From: Pyrenopolyporus hunteri
Taxonomy: Eukaryota; Ascomycota; Sordariomycetes; Xylariales; Hypoxylaceae
Length of the DNA: 64,000 nt
Direction of reading: 5' to 3'
NCBI GenBank assembly: GCA_902806595.1
Contig: CADCXC010000038.1
Span: 1,240,001 to 1,304,000 of the forward strand
Every line of letters starts with the position of its first letter. Within the stretch, counting starts at the first letter, position 1. A program made the translations under genes and the position numbers. Under the pieces are notes generated by a model. It saw only the letters and a program-made list of their open reading frames with translations, did no database searches and was not told the DNA's origin. This document shows, in pieces, positions 36,818 through 51,200 of this stretch.

Positions 36818-38337
36818 ATTCCCGTTGTCTTATATAGAGGCGATGGAAGTCCTCTCCTTTGCTTCTTCTCCCTTTCTTTCTCTGTTCCTCTGTTTCTCTT
36901 TCCCTCTGATATCCTGCGAACTATCACGCTGACAGCCGGTCAGGAAGCAGGACAAAGCCTTAGAAGCCTAGCCGTATGAATGGCTTAAGTGGTGGTGGTA
37001 GAGGAGTGGGGAGCAATTGACGGCGAGATTTGAAATGGCCCGTCTCGGGATTAAGTATAAGTACCGTTCTCGGAGTTAAGCCTATGCTGTGCTACGCTGG
37101 AACAATCCGTACTTGCCTACAGGTAGGGTAGGGAAGCTACCTACCTAAGGTATTTCCTTAAGACAAATGGCGAAAGTCCGATCCCTCACTAATTACCTAC
37201 TTAGGTATCCATACCTACCTGCATAGATGCGTAATAAACTACATGCATAAGAAGTATCCGGGTGTTTAAGGTTCGTGATAGAAGGCAACCTCACCAAACT
37301 CCAGAGGCATCTTAATACATATTAGCCGGCAAATAAGTACCTCACGCATACCGGTCCTATGTGGGTACCTAGGTACTTAGTATAGATGCATAATAGGTAT
37401 GGAACTCACCTCAGCCTCAGCGTACATACATTCTTACAACGTAGTAAGACCAACAAGGGAGCTAAGACATTAGAACCCTAATCGAATCACATACACTAAT
37501 AGACTATGCCTATTGTGGGGTTGTTAAGGATCCCATCCCCCCACGTTGCCATTTAGGTTGCATAACCTCCCTGCGTTATGTAGAACACACGGCAGGGAGA
37601 ACGTCTATACACTACGCTACCCGCACGTATGTATTGCACATACATAGCAATATGAATAGTCCGCCATGAGAATATGTACAGCACGCCACTACATAGGCGA
37701 GGGCAGTCAGAGAAGATCCCGAGTCTTGGCAGATGTATTAGAAATTCAATAGTCGTGTTCTTCAACGCGGCGTTAACGTGCATACGTGCAATGCCCGAAG
37801 GATCCAGCCCTGGTTAATACCAACAGCTGCATCGAGGGTAGTATTCGGTAGGTAGGCCTTAGAATTGCGGACTGTTTATCATGTTATCCAGATGGAAATC
37901 TCCGAATTCCAAGATACACGCATTGTATGCGTCAGGAGGAGATATCTTCTTGATAAACATTTCAATGATCTCGCTAACGCTTAATAGATTGTGTATATGT
38001 ACGTATCGAATAGCAACAGATCCATATCACACAAACGCATCAGTCTGCTTTACGCAACACCGTTTGCGCCGTGCCGGGTATATATATAGTGGTGAGACCG
38101 CACTCTTTGCAGTTACAATAGTGAAAAATTTCAACGCCCCAGACTCCTTTCGGATAGATACTCTGGTAGACGATATGATCCTCGTAAAGAAATATTTTCG
38201 ACGTCGCTCGTCCGGCGCCCCTTTCTCCTCCACATACATCGGTAAACCATCTTCGGATACTCGTCCATCATGCTTCCGTACGTTCCATACATAGTTCTTC
38301 CTTTTATCCTTGTTGCATACCTACCCCAGGTGTTTTG
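36818..38337. other. intergenic region
   Basis: This 1.5-kb gap lies between two minus-strand genes. A CT-rich coding-strand counterpart appears at 36850-36905 on the plus strand. CTACCTA/TAGGTA pieces cluster at 37138-37225, with an exact TACCTAGGTA at 37366. A 137-codon plus-strand frame (37881-38294) is not recognisable and I do not call it. Confidence 0.5.
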
Positions 38338-41300
38338 CTAAATACTTGCACCGCTGTTGAGCTGGATGCAATTGCTTAATAACGTAGCTCCTTCGTGAAG
38401 CAACTCCCACCGTGTCGACTCGAATGAGTCTTTAAGAACCACGAGTAGAGCGCTGTTGTTGTTGACACCCCTCATGCCCTTTAAATCTTCCGGCGATGCT
38501 ACTGAGCCGACCCTCAGCAAGTAATCCCGCATCTGGCTCATCTTCTCCTGGGGTGTAGTCGGGACGGGGACCCCAGGGCAGGGCCCCTCGAGTGCGTAGC
38601 CGTAGCACCACACGACCAATGCTGCGAAGTAAAGCACCCATGGCCGATTCAACAGTACGTCGTCTCTGGCTAAATACATCACGAAGCCTGATTGGTGGTT
38701 ATAACCATCCGAAGTTGACGTCGCGTTCTCGGGAAGCAATACCGAGCATAAGAATTTAGCGGCATAAAACGTAGCGTCGCGGGCTTTCGCTGACGGCGCC
38801 CAGAGGTCCTTCATTCTGCGTTGCGCGCTGTTTAAATCCTGTGTGCCAATCGCCCTACCCAGCAAGCGCTTTGCGCGGGCAAAAATCTGGCAGTCAACAA
38901 TATCCACATGCATCGCCATGTGTGCGAGATGATGTAACACTGTCCGGCTTTCGAATACCACGTTAGCTTCGCTTCGCTTGTCGTAGCTATATGGGTCAAC
39001 CATGGTATCAGCACGTTGCAACGACTTATCAAAATCCGTCTTCCACGAGTCGAACGCTTTTGTAAGTGTCGAACGCCATTTATCGCGACCACCTAGCGCC
39101 TGCTGCACGCCGCCACCAAGAGAGCTAACTTGCAAGTCGCGTTGGTTCATATGCCAACTCACGCTCAGCAAGCCAGCCATCAGGATCTGTCGACCGAACG
39201 GATTCGTCTGCACCTCCTGTCCCGCAAGAGTCCGCTTGAGTCCCTCGAGGAATGATATCGGCTTTATCCCGTTAGACATCAGATTCGCCTCGATCCTACC
39301 CACCTCTGCGCCGCTCGTAGCCTTCCATAGCGAATCATCACAAGGGAGAGGTAGACGCATTTCGTGCGCTACCATTACGGTCGAATGCCCAAACATCGTC
39401 GCATGGATTGAGTCGATAAGAAACGCCGCAAACGCCGCACGTCGGGTAGTCTCGTTCGTGATCCAGTGATTCCACCACTCGTCCGGCGTATGCGCAAGGC
39501 CGGATGTGGAAGAATGTCGGGAACTATTCGCCCCCGACTTTTCGTCCCGCGGATTCGGCGGCGAATCGAGGGCAGACTTCCCTATCAATGCTCTCCCCCT
39601 TCGCATGAGCGTGATCGTCGTCGCGTGATGGATGTGCGCCCGTTCGTGAAGCTCTCTCGTCGAGTACATTTTCTCGTAGAGTTCCAACAGCAACAAAGTC
39701 TGAAATGCCCAGATCTTTGCCGGCGGCCGGCAATTCACGTCCATGAAAATCTCCCACCTCAGATGCCATGCGAGAAAGTTAGAAAGCTGAGATCCGGCCC
39801 TAATGACCTTCGGCCCATGCGTTCTGTCTAAACAGGCGGCACCTATCGCCATAACCGCTATCAGTAATAAATTCGGCGTCTTATCTGGCGAGAATGTAGG
39901 CTTGTGAAGAATCGGTATTTGGTCGCTGAAGTGAACCCAATAAGAGCCTATGTATTGTTGCATCATTTTTTTGCTCAACATGTGATTCTCGTCGCTTCTG
40001 TCGCCCTCCAATATGCTCTCCCGCTGACGCTCGACTGGAGCGTGGTCGTTCTCATGGAACCTTTCCTTAATGAAGTCGAAAATCTCCTGGCTCTTTTCTT
40101 CCGATAAGAGAGATTCTGGAAGGTTGGGATCAAGCAGATTTGTAACCGCCATGACCTGTTGTGGTTGGTTAGACGGAGGGAAATAGCCAAGAGACGCGCT
40201 CTCGGTCCCGTAATATGGCATGCTATATTGGTGTTCCGCATAACTACGTCAATACGAATTAGCTTAGAACAGGTACATTGCGCGCCTTTAGACCCTATGA
40301 TAGATACGTACTTAGCATATTGGTTTTGCGGCATTACGTGGCCAACCTGAGGTGACCCGTCGGGGCCGTTAGTGTTGAAGAGATAGGCGAAGAAGTCTTC
40401 CGGAATAGCAACATATGGTGACTTATTTAGTACGCCGTCAGTGCCGAAAATCGGGATGGTAGTCTGCGTTGCCATCTGATCTAGCAACACCATTTCACCA
40501 TTCGATTGCGAATGCGACTGGTCATAGTCGTTAGAATTCGGCGGCGCGTAAGCTTGCCCGGCGTCCCTCGGCATGCTGGCAGCGGAGGTGGTCGCAAAGT
40601 CCGAAGGAGGTAAGGCGAATGGCGTCAAGTTTTGCTGGGTGACGTACGGCATCGTCGAGGCGGATTGGGGGGTATTGGTGAGGTGGCCATGGTAATTGCT
40701 ATGTTGCGTCGAGACGGGCGACAGAACGCCGTAAGGAGCCCCTACGTTGGTTTGAACTGTCGGTCGTGGAGGGCCAGAAGGGGAGTGGTGTGGATGCCGC
40801 GCGCCATGAGGAGCGGGATAGCCGGACTCGTGGTGCATATATCCATCAACCCCATTCGAAGGACCGGCGTGGGAGAAGTTTGCTGGCGGCGTGTTTGTTA
40901 TCGGCGTGTAGGGGGTGCCGATGGCGTCTTTTGGTGACTGGTATTCAAAGTGAGCTCCGCGTCCTTGAGTATAGCTCGGCCCAAGCCTATCGGAATCGGG
41001 GGAGACGGCACTGGGCGTTGGGTACGGAGCTCTTACGTTGTCGACGGGAGAAGACTGGCTGATCAGAGAATCTTTCCGATTCAGCGCAGACCCTTTCGCA
41101 GTATGGCGATCCTTATGGCGGTTACACAGGTCGAGTCGGACGAACTGGCGCTTGCAATCCTGAAAGTCGCATCTGTAGATCTGCTTCGGCGAATGGTTCA
41201 ATTGATGCCGGTAGCTTTATATCGGTCCGCCTAGTTAGTAGAGAATGCACGGCGGCTGAACAGAAGGGGGATTTGAAGCTCACAGGTGCTCGGCCCTCGA

Positions 41301-41618
41301 ATAACTCTTGCCGCATCCTTCTGTAGGGCACTCGAATTTCTTGTCGAGACCTTTGCGACTCCGCCTCCGCTTTCGTACGGGTCCATCCGAATTTGACGAA
41401 TTATCGTTCTTGGTGTCACCGTCTCCGGCTTGGTCGCTGTTGTTACCGTCGATATCCTTGTCAGGGGAGCGGCTCCGGCGACGACCTCGTTGTGGGTCGT
41501 CTTCCTGCTTGACGTTTTGCGACGGCGGGCGCTGCACCTCGGTCATGATGGGACTCGATCGCACGAAAGGTAGGGATGGCTTGACGTCTCTGGGCAATGC
41601 GGAGAGAACAGAAGTCAT
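38338..41618 (-). CDS. C2H2 zinc-finger and fungal-trans-domain transcription factor
   Basis: Exons 41284-41618, 40312-41214 and 38338-40243 give 1047 residues. Two C2H2 fingers lie at C97/C102/H115/H119 and C127/C132/H145/H149. The first intron falls inside finger 1 (AEHL-YRHQLNH). A basic stretch (VRKRRRSRKG) precedes them and may be a nuclear signal. A Pro/Ser/Gln/Asn-rich linker (about 155-410) follows. The C-terminal half has the fungal transcription factor middle-domain character (YIGSYWVHFSDQIPILHKPTF, LLIAVMAIGAACL, TRRAAFAAFLIDSIHATMFG). The combination of C2H2 fingers with this domain is a known fungal class (S. pombe Klf1 is one I recall). The target genes are unknown. Intron 1 uses an AAAG acceptor and intron 2 an ACGTAG acceptor; both keep phase. 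Confidence 0.88.
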
Positions 41619-42085
41619 GTTCCATTAAAGCGTCATGATCTTGCGAAAAGGTGTGGTGGTGCTTCACAATTCTGGACGGCTCGCAGCAAGGAATCGCGCC
41701 CCTCGCGGGGGAGGTTCTTGTCGCACCTCGAACTAAATAGCAATTGGCCACCAACGCTGGGCCGCACGTATCCACGCGCTCCCTACTCTCTCTTGTGAGG
41801 CGACCCCAGCGCGGGAAGGGATTGATTGGACTAATGAACGCCCCAGACACGCCCGTTAGTATCACAGTCGGACAATCTATATGTGTTACGACGGAACAGC
41901 TGAAAGTCGCAGCGGGTGCGCGGGGAGAGAGGAAGTGAGAGGAACAGGCAACGCAAACGGGGAGAACGGCTAGAATCCTGGATAGTCGGTTACGGCGGAG
42001 CCAGCAGTGTGACGATGATTAAAACGTTCTCGAAACAGACAAACGACATGGCCCAAATCATACACTTATGGTGCGTTCACCACAT

Positions 42086-42130
42086 GGCGACTAGAAGGCG
42101 ACTAGATGGCGACTAGGACGGCGACTAAGA
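42086..42130. repeat. GGCGACTA-unit tandem repeat
   Basis: Four imperfect copies of GGCGACTAGA with 1-2 bp spacers lie about 470-510 bp upstream of the zinc-finger transcription factor start. A second short tandem, GTGACTGG in three copies, follows at 42351-42375 and grades into CTGGCTGG. Confidence 0.7.
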
Positions 42131-45100
42131 TGGCTACCAAATCAAGGAATACCGAGGGACTATATCTTTGGGTTGGGGCTGATCGCCGGGTAGTAAGCGA
42201 ATGGTAGGAGCTGAGGTTGATTCGATGTGTCTCTGCTTTCGAATAGTTGAACACGCGATAGTCGAACTAAGAAAGACTTAGACAACTTGGGAACCGTCTG
42301 AACTTTGTCCGGAATACCTGGAAATGCCTAGGCTGCCTTGACTACACGAAGTGACTGGGTGACTGGGTGACTGGCTGGCTGGGTCGGGGAGGAAGATGGT
42401 TAGTTAGTAGTTGTTCTAGTCTGGGGGTCCCACGGGTCTAGAGACGGAATAGAAATTCGAAATTTGTAAATGCCGCCCATTGCGGTAAATTGGCCATGGA
42501 ACGGAAGGCACTCTTTTAAGGACCCAGTACGTATACATATACCTATACCCATACCCAGCAGCCCTAGGTATTTGTACGATACGAGTAACCCGTCAAGGGA
42601 AGCTAGCGCGGCTGGGCGGGGTTCAGGTGCTTCGCAATTAACAGGTACATACGTACATGTACGTAGGAAATGTAGGAATAGATTTGGGGGAGGGGATGGA
42701 GGTGGTGAGATGTAGCATCGAAGCCGTGGGAAAGTACTTAAATGGGTATAAGGCAGGTGGTAAGGTACAACGCATACTATAGCACAATACATCCGATACC
42801 CCGGTATGTGTGCCTCTGTACCACCTGGGAAGTACCTGCAGGTATGTACACACTACTATGTATGTGGGTTGGTAAGGGGAGGGGGGTCCCGGAGAAGAGT
42901 CCAAGTGACATGACATGGGTCATGGGGAATTGGGGAGTTTTCGAGATAGTAGAAAGGGTACATACATAAATGACAGGGGGGCGGGGGAGAGATGATGGAA
43001 AGGCCAATTACTACGTGTATGTAGGTAATAAGTACAATACAAAGTAGGTAGTACCTACCTATATAGCAGCGCGGAGCGAGTATATACCTACCTAGGTACT
43101 TACCTACCTACCTAGGTAGACATGTAGGTATGCGCCGCTCTGTATTCCATGGCCAGGAATTAGAAGTTGGTAACCGCTTAGTACCTACCCCATTCCCCAG
43201 ATCTGACGGAATACAGCGTGGTAGGTACATGTATAAATGGGGGTAGGGTAGGTGTATGTAGAACTACCCCATTAGCCAACTCAAGTTTCGACACGCAGGA
43301 ACCTTTACCGTACGTATAGCGCAGCGGGATGTATGTGGATAGGAGGTTCACGTTATGCGCATACATAAATAAGCCACATGCGCAGGGTAATCGGCGACGG
43401 ACGACAACATAGTGTAAAATCCAAAGGCGCACATATACTCCGAGCAGAGCAACTGAGCAGAGCAACTGAGACATGAGGCATTGAGAAAACATCTACCCGC
43501 GCTCGAGTACCTACCGACTTTGAGGTTCCATTGCAGATAGGAAACCCTTTCAAATTGTGTCTTGTTGCGAAGACATGACACTTGACAAGGGGTTTTGACT
43601 GGTCCGCCTACGGACGGGTAGGCAGGGGAAGGGCTATTGTCGGGGGAAAAAAAGAAAAAGAATGTCTTGTTGAGCGAAGAGAGGTCGGCGAACGCAGTAC
43701 GGCGCCAGAACTTGGCCCGAAAGACTGGCTCGAAGTCGCACGCGAAACCGTGCAGAGATAGGGAGACGACGAGGTAGGAAAAGCACGGGCAAAAGCTAAT
43801 GAAATATGTGCAAGCAAGGTATGAAACATACAAACCGGTAGACAACGGTTCGCGTGGCGAACTGCGGGCGCTCTCCAACAGCCCAAAACAAAAACGAAAG
43901 AAAAAAAAAAAAAGAAAAAAAGAATTGGTATACCCGTCAAACACGGCACGGCGATCCTTCGATTGAGATTGCTTCCCGAACGACCCGAATCTGACCGGTT
44001 GTGCTGCAACTAACGGTTAAAGTCGATTGAGGATAAGTAGGCGAAGAGACGTTCGCTATGAATCGGGTGAAGCGGCTGAAAGGGGGAGTTGTAGCGGTGG
44101 AGGGCCGAATTGCTAAAATAGAGACTTAAGACCCGGGGAATGGGATGGGAATGTGGGAGAAGAGAGAAGGTCGAGGTGGGGGTTCTTCGTTCTTACATAC
44201 CTAACCTACTGACCTCACCTCACCTTAGCAATGACTCTCAACACACATCCAGACCTACACGTAGGCAAGTAACCACACATATATGGCTTGCCATAGTATG
44301 TAGATACACGTACGTGTACCTACCTAGGTATGTATGACTATGTGTATGTAGGTAGGTCTGTATTGTATAGTAGGTAGAATACAAACATAAACCGGGCTCG
44401 ATATGTGTAAGTACCTAAACTTGACTGTCCACATAGGATACCAGGATGCTAGGATCGCAGGAAGGATTGCTGATGGCTCGCCCGAACTGTGGGGCGCGTT
44501 CTCCGTACGGAGCCAAGAAAAACCACCTGCGTCTAATAAATGCATGGATCGTTATATGTAAGTATACACATGACGCTCGTAGGCCTCTCTCCATTTGATG
44601 GTGTACTCCTAACTGGGGGCGACGGCATGCGATGCGCAGGAAGATATATGTATGTCGTGTATTCCCCGTAAAGACATACGCGTATTGTAGGCTTGACCAA
44701 CCCTCCCACTTTCATAATTATTTTATCATTCGTCCTAGGACTAAATATCAGAGCACGAGGTCAGCTATTCGTTGCCTGTCTAACATCAGCGCCAAATGCG
44801 AAGAGGGTTCGTCACGCATACCAGCTCACCTTGGTACCTATCTACCTGAGGTAGGTAAGTAAGATATTATCAATCATTAAGTTGAGAAGTTCCCCTCTTT
44901 GGCCGCCGTCAAGGAAGGTAAGGGACACCCAAGTAATTGGCAAAAGACTGATAGGATCGGTTGATGTTTGAGGGGTTCTTTTCATAGGTCAACGATCATG
45001 AGCAAGCAAGGTAAGACGGTCCCTTGGACTCCGTTGGGGTTAGACGGGATACGGGGTGTATGATTACCAAACCAAGGTAGAAACCGCTGGTCCCTATTTA

Positions 45101-45230
45101 ACAGGAGTGAATAAATACAGGGCCTCGATATACATGGAACATTACGAGGCGGTCTCGAGGAGAAAGATATTAAGGTCTTGAGAGCACGAGGTCATTGTAC
45201 AATACATGTTGAAGATCCACGAGTTTACCT

Positions 45231-45284
45231 GCCTACCTACCTACCTACCTACCTACCTACCTACCTACCTACCTACCTACCTAG
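45231..45284. repeat. CCTA microsatellite
   Basis: About thirteen uninterrupted copies of the tetranucleotide CCTA (CTAC in another phase) run directly into two TACCTAGGTA palindromes at 45278 and 45291. The array could be the expansion product of the same motif. Confidence 0.9.
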
Positions 45285-48200
45285 GTACAATACCTAGGTA
45301 GGTACCTACTGCATACTGAGGTACCCTATGTACTTCAATCTTATGCATGCCTGATGTGCTGATTGTTTGAAAACTCCGTGCGGTACGTCGGAAACGTGAT
45401 CCAGTTACACGGGGCCCCTCCATTCGGAAGAGTCAGACAAGCCAGACTACTAGTGCTTGTGGTTACGGGTTGTCTACGAAGTACCTACATACATACCTAG
45501 GTACCTACATATCTACTACATGTAGGTACTCGCATCGAGAGACGGGGGTAAATGCGCAATGGTCCCCTATGCCCCACGCTGTCTCGCACGTACAGTAGGC
45601 TCACGCATACAGATACCTGAGGTAAGAAGGATACTATAACGCTAGGAAGTGTACCGTACAATACAATACATGTAGCAATTTACCCTTAGTGTCCAGCCTA
45701 ATGTAAAACATAGGTACCGCGTACTAGTACTGCAAGTGGGATGTCTATAACATTGAACATTCGACTTATAAGCAACAAGGCTTTTACATAACACGTCTAT
45801 ATAGATACACGCATACGATGTGAATTAAAAATACTATCTCGGTGTCTTAAACGGTATTTTACAGACCCAACAAGGACCAAGAAGCCTAGGAAGATGAGCT
45901 GAGAAGGCAGCGATGTCATTCATAGTACGTAAAATTTGACCGCGTCGGATGGCGCCGAAAAGACATGGCTTCATACAAGTTACCTAGGTACAATACATTA
46001 TATCTACGGACTTATATACCTCTTTAGGTACTTACTGTATATAGCTGTCACCTATATTTTCTCTTACAACCATTGAATTGCGCCACACAAACATGCAGGT
46101 ATGAGGTATACGGTATATAAGTGGCTCGGAAGCCCCCATACATAGGTAGGCAGGTAGGCAAGTATATACATGTAGGAAACAGAATAATACTCCGCTACAT
46201 GTAGCGGATGAGGGCAGAAGGAAGTCCAGAGAGAAGAGGTAAGGGGAGCTTTCGCGGGGCCCGGGGTAATCTGATGTGATTGGTCATCTCCCCAAGTCTT
46301 GGCAGATCCGGGCTAGGGACTACTACATCCATACATACCTACCTACATGCATGCATAGACGTACTTAGTAATGCATAACCTGTGGACCATTACATGTGTG
46401 CATAAGGTAGGTACCTATCTAGGTAGCTACCACCTACTATAGACAAGCCCAGATGTGTGTACGTGTATTGACGTATTCATGTATGTGGGTATAGGTGAGT
46501 GTCTGCTGTGTAAGGCACCTAGGTATCTAAGGCAGGGCAGGTACCTAGCGTACGGAGGCAGGTACCTACCTAGGTAGATACGTACACGTATATAGTACCT
46601 AGGTATGTAGGCAGGTAATCTCAATCCAACTGACTTTTAATATAAACGGTAACTTGTTTTCAAGCACCATTCTCAACCTCATGACCTGAGAAACTCGACT
46701 AATACCTATAACAATGATAATAAATAAAAATATAACTTTCCGAGGACCCTAAGCTCCGTCATTGAGTCATGGGCATCAGAATGGATCTGAATACCTCTCT
46801 CGATTGGGAGACCATGCCCGGCCTCCGTACAACACTTGTCCCTTCTTGGTCAAAGTCATCTTCAGCTGGCCGACTCCAGCACCACCTACCATCATGCCAA
46901 GAGGCGTTATGGACGATTACTAGCCAACCTAGATCCCCGAACCAAAAGCAGCTAACGATTTGGGAATGTTCATCCATTGGCAATGGGCCGTTGCTCTCGA
47001 GGCCCCCGCGCTCCCCCTCCATTTTTCACTGCCTACCTACATAGGTAGGTCTCTTCAGTTGGGTCATAAAGCGCAAACCCCCGACAACAGATCGTTGCCG
47101 CCATCATCATCATCATCGCCAGGAGGGTGTGCCGCGGGCTCGGTAAGCTCAGCTCAGGGTCCAGGATAGTGGGACGCTTGCGTGATCATAGTCATCTATT
47201 CTAGGGGATCAGTCTGGCTATGCTGTCCCCGTGAGGTGTTTTCTTAGAGATCTAGCATAGGAACATACTTAGTATGTTTTCTACATATCATTAGGTACCT
47301 ACATAGCCGGCCCCGGGGTTTTTGGCGACCAGATAGCCGCATCATTCCTTCGAACCGTCCAGACACCCAATTCGAGGTTCGACTACAGAAATTCCCGCTA
47401 GGCTTGTCAATCTAGGTAACTACTCCTACCTTACCAGATACCCAATTGAACCCAATGACTCCAGGTAAGGTTCAAAAAAAAAAGATAAGGAGTTGGGCAT
47501 CACGAAGATTCTTAGCCGCCGTACTGGCCGACAGTACGTACGTGTGAATGAATAGATCGATAGTCGTATATGAAGCATGTGTTGATGCGGCAACAACACG
47601 CATCTTCATGCAATACGAGAACCATGGGACATTGATGTTAGCGAGGTTACATTCAACTATCGTATGTACCGTACCAACACAGACCATAGCATAAATCGAG
47701 CATAGGCCTGCGAGTAACCCCGCAGGTGTTCGCACTTTGACAAGGAGGCGGACAAGCCCCCGCGGAGGGTCGTGTCGCAGCGACATGTTGAGAAAGCTTC
47801 TGGAAACTAACCAAGGGGGCCACGGAAGCATCGGGAGATATTCATTCGGCTCAGTCAGCTTTTCTTCCAAAGTCCCCAAGGTCCTAGCACAACTCGACAT
47901 CGCTGGGGCCCCAGCCGGACTCCTGTCATACTCTCATGATCCATCCAGATCCATTGCTCAAAGTGGTCTTTCTGGCAGCTGATCAGCCGACAGAGAGGTG
48001 ATTTGTTGGAGTCGTCGAGGGACGGGGGGGACGAGGCAAACGGGAAAAGAGGCGAGGACTTGAGCCACAGGGAATATTAGCAGGGAATTCCATCTGCACG
48101 TCGACAAAAACGGATAGTCGAGGAAAGGAACAAAGCGCACAGAGAAAAAACTGGAGTGCATAATAGACAGCTCAGCACACCGATACAGTACCGCCTTATT

Positions 48201-51200
48201 ATTTCAAAAAGGGGGGGGAGGTCGGACGAGTGAAATCAAGACATGCGGTAGGTATGCTCTTTAAATCCCGGCGTAAAAACTATCGAGCGGTCCCTCATGG
48301 GGGGCCGGGTTCGTCCATTACAATTCATGCGGATATAAAAGAATTATTCGTTTCTGTCCCCTGGCAATTTCCATTAAATAAGAACTACGACTCCAGACGT
48401 CGCCGGCAGGCAAACTCAACTATCATCATTATCACCTGCTGTAACCAGTTTCGCTCCCCATCCGAGTAGCAGCAATACAGCAGGGTCCGTCTGCAGTTCC
48501 ATCGCATATGCCTACTCACCAGGGAAAGCAAGCAATGGGTGTTGACAACCAGCGTAACATAAAAGAAAATCTGCAACAACACGTGCTTGGGCCTACGTCC
48601 AACTATAACCCGGGACCTGATTCGCAAGCAGGGTCAAGAGTGAGGCTCGGGATCGGCATCCCGACGGACGTCTTCTCTTCCTACCGACATCTGTGTTGAG
48701 CGGATGGGATCTCGGTGGCTATCCAGCCAATTTTACGAAAAACTGTAATAGCAAGAGATTTTCTCCTGTGGCACCCAGCCTCTCCCTGCACGAAAATCCG
48801 AACGGGGAAACGAAAATGACTAGTAAAATGCATACCTGACGCCATCGTTTTCCCTTCGGTATCAAAGTCTTCCTAGAGTAGCTCCGGTGATCAATATATC
48901 TTATGTATACAGTCCCGAAGCGCGGCCAGTTCGCACCCACGATTTCCGCAGAAACGATATATCGAAAACTTTGAATATTTGCCCGAGTAAACGGCGTCGC
49001 CGACCCGAATTGCAAACCGTCTGCTCCATGCGTACCTCGGTAATATTCATAGCCCTTGGCGTAAGACGAGTTTCCACTACCGTACGTAGCGAGGTCGGCT
49101 CTCAACTAGGCCCGATCTCCTGGGGCTCGATCCCTCGTCTCTCATTCTCTGCTCTCTTTCCCCTTCTTTTAGGGGAAAACGAGAGGGAAGAGGAGAGAGG
49201 AATAAAGGGCTTTTACTTAGGCACCGGTGATTATGTGAGAGATGTCGTCGCCAAGTAATAACCATGAAATATTTTATCTAGGATTGAACTTTGTACACTG
49301 TATCTCAGGCAATTCTCCCACGTCTCCACGAGCCGAGTTCTTATGCCGACGTAGCAAGTCCGGAAGCTTTCCAGTCCAATAGAAATCAGCTTAACTCATC
49401 TATAATCTAGGGGTTATAAACCTAAGACCTTACATCCATCTATAATTTCAATTCTATGCTCGAGACTCGCTCATTCATGCTCGACGATGGGAGTTCCAGC
49501 CGTGTCTAAAGGTGCACGACCGAGTAATTTGACACTATATATAGTCTTTGACACTTAAGTCCTTCATCTTCATATACCATACAGAGCTAGAGTGGGTAGT
49601 CCAGGTACCTATATGGTTACCAATCTACGAACTTAATATAAGTCGGTCTCGGAGTGAATAGGTAATATCAGGGTAATAGTAAATTTAATCGAAAAAATCG
49701 AATGAAAAGGGAAACTGGAAATAAAGACTTCTCAGACAGGGAACCAATTTGCCCTAGGCTCGCCCTCGATCCGGGGCCTGAGATCTTTAAGCCGTTCATT
49801 AAGGGAGAATGAGAAAGATGATTCAACCAGCTCCTGAAGTGTGTTTTTCGCTGGGCGAACAGTTAACCAGAATGGTTAGGCATCTTAGAAATGCTTTTTA
49901 TTATCAAATTATGAGCAGAGGGTAATGTTTCAATATCTTCATCTTTTTGGATATTGTTTCTACAGGGAACAACCTATCCACGACACCATTTTGTTTCATG
50001 TATATGACATCTACGAAGAGATACATCGCGAACACACCCGTTGGTGTCATCTTTTTCAACTCCGATATAACTATTAGTGAAATTCATTCATAAGCGTATA
50101 CATCAAAGAGAAGCAGGTTGAGACATAGATGTTCTAGACTCCGATGCTCCATGCTCGCTCACACTCTCAGTCTATGCGCATCTGATGTCCGGTATTCGGC
50201 CTCCCCATGCGATGTGCTTATGTTTAAGAAGCAATGCCTCGTATGTGTGCGCCCCCTTCGCCATCGATCGAGTAGACAACTCAAGCATCTCTTGCATGCC
50301 GACCGCATTTAAGTCCAGGGGCTCTATAATATTTCCACCATAGACTTCCGCGTGGTTAGACCCTGGCCCTGTTTCCTCTCCCGTTACCCCCACGCTACGA
50401 CGGCCGCACCCTTGAGCTAGGTAAATAGTACATAATAAGTTTTTAATAGCATTACATCATAAAACTAGAATACGCATCCTAATGGTTCTCGTCTACTAGT
50501 TTTTCAGATTTCAGATCTCCTGAGGAACGACTTAACTCAGAAATTAGGTAGGATGAAGGTCGAGAGAGGGGAGGGGAGGAAACCCCCGAAATTGACGCAG
50601 CTTCTCGTTAGTCAACCCTAGCTCAAGCAACATACATTATACCATATCCCACGGTCTAGCGTAATCATGATTTCGTTGCTTCTGTGCTGAACCCGGAAAT
50701 AAAGCTCCAGTTTCGGTGAAGCCATCATTTTATCCAACTTTCCATTCTTGACAAGGCGATGTATGGAAGATACGGCTCAACACATAGTTATATACACATG
50801 TATCCATCCTATGTGAAATCATAGAGGCAAATTGATAGGGCAGTGTATCTGATGGCTTCAATAGCTACCTAGGTATAGGATGACCGGGATACTTAGCTAA
50901 GTAACAACCATATCTAGTGGCCTAAGAAACATATTGTTTCCTAATCCATCACCTACACGATCATTATATCACGTTTTAATGAACAAGGAGAGACTGTATC
51001 ATGTGTCATATCTAAACTCATAGAGGTATAAGGGGGCACGATATGCACCGTCTCATTATCAACCCTCCCCCGAAGATATGGGGCTATTATAAACCGTTGC
51101 TATGAATAGGAAACGAATCATAACGAGGTTCATCAAAGCCAAACCCTGAAGGTTCACCGAGACCGGGATCCAAGACGCAACCCCCAGTCTTCCGAGGTCA

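Noticed and set aside
37881..38294. 137-codon plus-strand frame ending near the transcription factor 3' end
   Set aside because: No recognisable domain, and it overlaps a minus-strand frame; it probably lies in 3' untranslated DNA.
43348..43944. 198-codon minus-strand frame, the longest in the 42-53 kb desert
   Set aside because: It runs through homopolymer tracts that code Phe runs, overlaps another frame, and has no recognisable motif or conserved start.
47341..47400. GAGGTTCGACTACAG, resembling a tRNA T-loop
   Set aside because: The flanking bases do not form a five-pair stem and no acceptor or anticodon arm fits. I found no convincing tRNA or 5S rRNA by eye.
47472..47982. 142-codon minus and 81-codon plus overlapping frames
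   Set aside because: Low-complexity ends, no ATG for the long one and no recognisable features.
48719..49105. 128-codon minus-strand frame rich in Tyr and Gly
   Set aside because: No family resemblance, and an overlapping plus-strand frame of equal length (48887-49258) is no better.
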